Positions 46,428 through 50,477 of a DNA stretch of 50,477 nt are shown piece by piece; within the stretch, counting starts at the first letter, position 1; each line of letters starts with the position of its first letter. The notes below the pieces were generated by a model. The model had not been told where the DNA came from, ran no database searches, and worked only from the letters and a program-made list of their open reading frames with translations. This DNA is from a bacterium (GTDB lineage: Bacteria; Armatimonadota; UBA5829). The stretch spans positions 1 to 50,477 of the forward strand of contig JAJFTD010000071.1 of the NCBI GenBank assembly GCA_021373255.1, in the 5' to 3' direction. The position numbers and the translations under genes were made by a program.

Positions 46428-48050
46428 TCAGTCCTCCTGCACCCCGCCGAATTTCTTCAGCGCCGTCCCCGCAATAGAGAGTGCTATAACTCCCAGCGCA
46501 ACGTAAATGCAGCTCGTTACCAGCCATGAATCATTTGGCACCCACCACAACGTGGGCATGGTCCTGTCCCAATTCTTGCATTGAGCCATTATCGGGGTTA
46601 TCGGCCAGAGTGCGGCAGTCTGCCATATAGGAGCGCTTGTATCCTCGTTGGGTTGATGGTATGCCAGTAAGAATGTATATCCGGCGAATACAAAAGCAAG
46701 GAAAACCAGCACCAACGCCGCCGCACCTTTTCTTCTGCTCGCTATGGACGATGCCAGCATACCAACAGCCGACACACCCGCCACGATCATTACAAGTGCG
46801 ACTCCAAGCTTCAAGTAAGCCGGCCAAAATTGGGGATCGAATGACACATGCTCTACCTTGGTCAACCAATACAACGTGCCGCCGAACGCGCCGTAAACTA
46901 CGGCTGTCCATAGGGCCAGAAAACTCATCGCTCCACCAAGTTCTTTTGAAAATGCCCGTCGTCCGGACATTGCGTAGAGCAGCATGGACTTTTCAGTCCT
47001 ACTTGGCTCACCAGTTGCCAGCGGACAAGCCATAATACACATGAATCCCAGTATGATACTCGATACAGCGGCAAGCATTTCCCATACAGAGTTAGCCCGA
47101 GACCATCTTCCACCACCGAAATTTGGAAAGCTTCCAATTGTCAGCCACACCAGTATCAGTGTGGTCGCCAGCAGCATAAGCCTGATGACGAGGGTTTTGT
47201 CGGTCTTACGAAATCTGACATGTCCGGAGGAAATCAATAGCAGCAAACTGCCCAATATAAGTTCTGTTGCCACCGATGCAATCCAAGCAGGAAACTCTAT
47301 CCCGCATACCTTGGTCATTGTAAGTGCCATATCATAAGCAGCAAATATTGGGTTAAGCAGGCTCAATGAGAAAACCGCTGATCTTGGGGGAGGGTACATT
47401 GCGGACTCGCCCAAGATGGAAGTAACGAACATATAGAACATGCAGGATCCGTATGTAAATACCCCTGATATAGCTGTCTTCTCGAATATTGCCGACCAAA
47501 ACACACCAATGGCAGCGAACAGGAACACTGTCCCTGCAATCAAAGCGTATGTAGCCATCACTTCACCGGGTGATATCCCGCCCAACATCAGGCAGATACC
47601 CGCCAGTGGCGCTGAGCAGAATAACAGCACCATCGCATAAAGAAATCCTGAGAACTGCTTGCCAAATACTATTTTGCCCGATGGAATGGTCGTGAGCACC
47701 AGGAGTTCCATCGTCTTCTTCTCGACCTCTTGAGCAAGTGCTCCTGAAGTAAGCGAAGGTACTATAAACATTAACATTATTGCTTGCGCTACTGTGAGCG
47801 TGACAAACATCTTCGCGCCGACCTTCAAGCTGCCGGATTCCATCTGAAAGCTGTGTCCGGCATCAGCCGCGATAGACAAATAATGTATGAATAGAAATGC
47901 CGCCAGCAGTAGGGTGTAGCTACCCATCACAGTAAAGGCTTTCCATCCCCGCATTCTCGTGCGAAACTCCCTGGTTACCACTGGATTGTCATAGATCGAT
48001 TCGGCCAAAGTCCCATTTATGCGCTCGCGCGCGGTTGTTGCTATGCTCAC
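46428..48050 (-). CDS. ABC-2 type transporter permease
   Basis: A 540-residue permease with about 12 membrane helices. The start is GTG at 48050, overlapping the ATPase stop (GTGA). The N-terminus NPVVTREFRTRMRGWKAFTV is typical of ABC-2 permeases of this group, and SGALAQEVEKKTMELLVLTT with IPSGKIVFGKQFSGFLYAMV is the conserved cytoplasmic EKExGT-like loop. It forms an exporter with the ATPase at 48047. The substrate is unknown; polysaccharide, lipid or protein components are all possible. Confidence 0.9.
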   Translation of the reverse strand: MSIATTARERINGTLAESIYDNPVVTREFRTRMRGWKAFTVMGSYTLLLAAFLFIHYLSIAADAGHSFQMESGSLKVGAKMFVTLTVAQAIMLMFIVPSLTSGALAQEVEKKTMELLVLTTIPSGKIVFGKQFSGFLYAMVLLFCSAPLAGICLMLGGISPGEVMATYALIAGTVFLFAAIGVFWSAIFEKTAISGVFTYGSCMFYMFVTSILGESAMYPPPRSAVFSLSLLNPIFAAYDMALTMTKVCGIEFPAWIASVATELILGSLLLLISSGHVRFRKTDKTLVIRLMLLATTLILVWLTIGSFPNFGGGRWSRANSVWEMLAAVSSIILGFMCIMACPLATGEPSRTEKSMLLYAMSGRRAFSKELGGAMSFLALWTAVVYGAFGGTLYWLTKVEHVSFDPQFWPAYLKLGVALVMIVAGVSAVGMLASSIASRRKGAAALVLVFLAFVFAGYTFLLAYHQPNEDTSAPIWQTAALWPITPIMAQCKNWDRTMPTLWWVPNDSWLVTSCIYVALGVIALSIAGTALKKFGGVQED

Positions 48051-48973
48051 GATACCGCCCCCGTTGTCACTTTGAGGAATATGTCTTCCAGATCGACTTC
48101 CGCCTGAGTGAATGACAGAATCCTGAACCCATCTTTACTAAGCGCCTGCAGCACTACATAGTGCTCACCCGGCGTTCCTGTGTAAGTGGCGAATACGCAG
48201 CCGTTGTTCCACTTCACTTCGCTTACTACATCCAGATTATCCAGTATCCTGCAAGCCTCGTCTTGACGGTCCACCATCTCCACTTTGAGCACGGTCCCGC
48301 CCCGGCATTGGTCCATTATCGACTCCACATCCCCACTTACCACCAGCTTCCCACGTTCGATAATAGCGATCTTGTTGCAGAAGTCGGCGAGTTCGGGGAG
48401 GATGTGAGAGGATATCAGGATCGTTTTGCCCATGCTTCGTAGCTCTTTTAGAAGCTCCTTGATCTCAATTCTCGCGCGTGGGTCCAGCCCGGAAGCTGGT
48501 TCGTCCAGCAGGAGCAGCTTGGGGTCGTGAATCAACGTCTTCGCCAGGCACAGCCGCTGCTGCATACCGCGTGAAAGCTCGGAAACGAACGAATCGCGCT
48601 TGATAGTCAAATCCGTAAGCTCCAGCACATCATCAATGGTGCCTTTGCGTTTATTGACGGGGATTTTATAGGCTGCCGCAAAGAAGTCCAGATATTCCCA
48701 TACCATCACATCTTCATACATCCCGAAGAAATCCGGCATGTATCCGATCAGCGGCCGCACTTCTTCCGGGTTAGCGAACACATCTACCCCATTGACATAG
48801 GCCGTCCCCGAGGTCGGCTTGAGCAGCGTTGTGATCATCTTAATGGTAGTTGTTTTACCTGCGCCATTGGGGCCGATAAACCCCATTATGTCACCGGCTC
48901 CCATCTCCAGGCAGAGATTATCGACAGCCGTGAGCTTGCCATAAGTTTTAGTGAGGTTTTCTATTCTTAACAT
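48047..48973 (-). CDS. ABC-2 type transporter ATPase
   Basis: A 308-residue ATPase. Walker A GPNGAGKTTT is at about 34-43, signature LSRGMQQRLCLAKTLIHDPK (LSxGxxQR with R for G at the third place), Walker B LLLLDEPASGLDPRARIEIK, and the H-loop ILISSHILPELADF. The C-terminal ~90 residues are a regulatory domain common to exporters of this type. GAGG is six bases before the ATG. Tightly coupled to the permease gene by a four-base overlap. Confidence 0.95.
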   Translation of the reverse strand: MLRIENLTKTYGKLTAVDNLCLEMGAGDIMGFIGPNGAGKTTTIKMITTLLKPTSGTAYVNGVDVFANPEEVRPLIGYMPDFFGMYEDVMVWEYLDFFAAAYKIPVNKRKGTIDDVLELTDLTIKRDSFVSELSRGMQQRLCLAKTLIHDPKLLLLDEPASGLDPRARIEIKELLKELRSMGKTILISSHILPELADFCNKIAIIERGKLVVSGDVESIMDQCRGGTVLKVEMVDRQDEACRILDNLDVVSEVKWNNGCVFATYTGTPGEHYVVLQALSKDGFRILSFTQAEVDLEDIFLKVTTGAVS

Positions 48974-48982
48974 ATGTACCTC

Positions 48983-50477
48983 TTATCTTCCGATGTCCAG
49001 TCTGATCAAGCACATCCGGGCTGACTTCACCGTTGCGTTGTTACCTGTAGTGCCAAACATGTTTCCTCCCGGCATAGACCCTACCAACACCGGCGTTTTA
49101 GCTTGACTGGCCAAGTATTGAGCATGTGTTTTCAGACCATAGCTGAGTGTGCCCGGCTTTATATAAGGAGGGTTGGGCTGGCTGCCCGCCGGTTGCCCGT
49201 GGCTTGCTCCACGGGTCATATCCACCATTGCGGATGCGCCTACAGGTAAATTACCCAGTGATACTGATGAGCCTCTGAATACGACCCAGCAATCACATAA
49301 TTGAAATGCTGTGTTGTTGGTGATTTTACCCTGGATTCTGTAACCATCCGTAATCAACTCAGACTTCACCACGCCACCCAGGTCCATTCCACCAACCGAT
49401 TCAAACTCCTTTGTGGACCACATCGACATAGGCACCTGTTCGATGGTCGGTGCATCGTTGAGATAAGCAATGGAGGGCTCGCTGTCGTCGCGAGAAGGTA
49501 TCACCTGGCAAAGTGCGGTGGAGTCTATTACTTTGACATCGTAGTTACGCTTGGCTGGGGAAAACAGGGATGCATCTGTGATCATTCGTGCATACCGGGC
49601 ATTGCTCGAGCCTTCTACTATTGTCGCTTCGTAGAATGATAACTTGCCACCCTTCATCGTTGATCCGATAGCGTAAGCTCCCAGTGTGAATGCAACTACT
49701 ATCACCGGTGTAGTCACCCACGCCATCTCAAGCCTGCGTTTGCGCTTGAGCACCATATAGTTCACCGGCACCAGCACCACCAGATATGCAAGCATAAACA
49801 GCCCTATAGTGCTGATTCCCGGCATCTTCACAGAAGAGTCTTGTCTGACCACATCAGACATAGGTGCCTTTGTCCCAGGGGCTCCGTAATAGCCACCATT
49901 TTCTGACAAACACCCAGCCGCTGTAGGGACGAAAGTCTGCTCGGGCTGCGTTTTAATTAGATATTTCCAAAACTCAGTCTGTCCGTTCCAACCGCGAAAA
50001 GGCTGCGATTGACTGTCAAATGCCACAAATATAACTTTGCCCGCGCCATAAGAACGCTTAGCCACTATGGGTACTCCATTTTGGGTCAGCATCGCACTGC
50101 CTATTCGAGGCTTGATAGTGCTCTTTGCGATAGATACTGCTCCAGATGGAAATGGTTCTTTGCCTAGAGCTGATAATGACGCCATTCCCGGCAGGCTAGC
50201 TGTTCCAGTCAGCTTCACAGGCAGCAGGTCGCTGTAGAAGCTGTTCTGAAGCATCTTGTAATCAGCGCCTGCGGATATGATTAACACCCCCCCGGATGCC
50301 ACCCAAGTTGCTATCGACCTCAACACCGCTGGTCTCACCGAATGTGGCGAAAAATCGGACAACACCATCACATCGACTGTCTCATACCCAGCCGGGCGAT
50401 CGGGCATTGCTTCAGTAGAGATGGATGATGTGAAGACCTGAGCCTCTGGGCTGGGTGTAGTGCTTGAACCAGCAGTC
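48983..50477 (-). CDS. Membrane protein with GATase-like extracytoplasmic domain, 5' end outside window
   Basis: The frame stays open to the window edge, so the start lies beyond base 50477; 497 residues are visible. The ATG at 50407 is internal. The visible part begins in a Rossmann-like fold (VDVMVLSDFSPHSVRPAVLR, then WVASGGVLIISAGADY and VAKRSYGAGKVIFVAFDSQS), as in glutamine amidotransferase-like domains without the catalytic triad. Two membrane helices are at about 222-242 and 254-273 (STIGLFMLAYLVVLVPVNYM; VTTPVIVVAFTLGAYAIGS), followed by a beta-rich C-terminal domain. It is the first visible gene of the operon with the ABC-2 ATPase and permease and probably supplies their extracytoplasmic partner. 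Confidence 0.75.
   Translation of the reverse strand, partial: TAGSSTTPSPEAQVFTSSISTEAMPDRPAGYETVDVMVLSDFSPHSVRPAVLRSIATWVASGGVLIISAGADYKMLQNSFYSDLLPVKLTGTASLPGMASLSALGKEPFPSGAVSIAKSTIKPRIGSAMLTQNGVPIVAKRSYGAGKVIFVAFDSQSQPFRGWNGQTEFWKYLIKTQPEQTFVPTAAGCLSENGGYYGAPGTKAPMSDVVRQDSSVKMPGISTIGLFMLAYLVVLVPVNYMVLKRKRRLEMAWVTTPVIVVAFTLGAYAIGSTMKGGKLSFYEATIVEGSSNARYARMITDASLFSPAKRNYDVKVIDSTALCQVIPSRDDSEPSIAYLNDAPTIEQVPMSMWSTKEFESVGGMDLGGVVKSELITDGYRIQGKITNNTAFQLCDCWVVFRGSSVSLGNLPVGASAMVDMTRGASHGQPAGSQPNPPYIKPGTLSYGLKTHAQYLASQAKTPVLVGSMPGGNMFGTTGNNATVKSARMCLIRLDIGR

Overview
The window (about 50.5 kb) looks like chromosomal DNA of a flagellated Gram-negative-type (diderm) bacterium outside the Proteobacteria. 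A TolC-type outer-membrane channel argues for an outer membrane. The flagellar gene order (flgB-flgC-fliE-fliF-...-flgD-TIGR02530-flgE-flbD-motA-motB-fliL-...-flhA-flhF-flhG-sigma) is the one usual in Firmicutes, Thermotogae and related deep lineages. The company of a URO-D/MtaA-like protein, ROK-like and PIG-L genes, an AraC regulator and a MoxR/DUF58/von Willebrand cluster suggests Armatimonadota or a neighbouring candidate phylum. That placement is inference of moderate to low confidence, because there is no rRNA gene to test it. The code is standard (TGA is used as stop) and start codons include TTG and GTG.

Layout. 1-2000: end of a ROK-like sugar kinase/regulator gene and a PIG-L (LmbE-like) deacetylase. 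2267-3097 (-): AraC-type regulator, divergent from the flagellar block. 3167-26363 (+): one almost unbroken flagellar/motility supercluster of rod, MS ring, switch, export ATPase, hook, stator, export gate, FlhF/FlhG and sigma-28-type sigma factor genes, closed by a strong intrinsic terminator. Two near-consensus sigma-54 promoters lie in it, before flgB and before fliN. The second sits where fliM is normally found, and no fliM is visible. 26365-30051: a mixed stretch with an unknown protein (-), tgt and an HD-domain gene (+), a nucleotidyltransferase gene (-), and a 16-codon remnant of a second ABC ATPase gene. 30052-34931 (-): a MacB/TolC-type tripartite efflux operon. 35105-37640: a URO-D-like gene (+) converging on a MATE exporter (-). 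37918-50477 (-): a long operon with an ABC-2 transporter (membrane/GATase-like protein, ATPase, permease), a coiled-coil membrane protein interrupted by an in-frame UGA, a MoxR AAA ATPase, a DUF58 protein, and two VWA membrane proteins.

How it works together. The flagellar genes suffice for basal body, export apparatus, hook scaffold and stator, but filament, FlgG/K/L, FliM and the sigma-54 activator must lie elsewhere. A sigma-54 then sigma-28 cascade is likely: the sigma-54 promoters drive the operon, whose last gene encodes the late sigma factor. The last 12 kb resembles the MoxR-DUF58-Bat type of envelope chaperone/assembly cluster joined to an ABC-2 exporter.

The most unusual non-coding feature is a dispersed intergenic repeat family. 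Its copies have a near-tandem head (TTAATCGCGA...GCGAAAACGCGAAAA...ATGTT) followed by a hairpin whose stem sequence differs between copies but stays base-paired. Copies or parts occur at 2031-2240, 20841-21080, 28911-29007 and 37671-37876, and a tail alone at 30016-30041. Other intergenic gaps are filled with different short near-tandem 'word' repeats.
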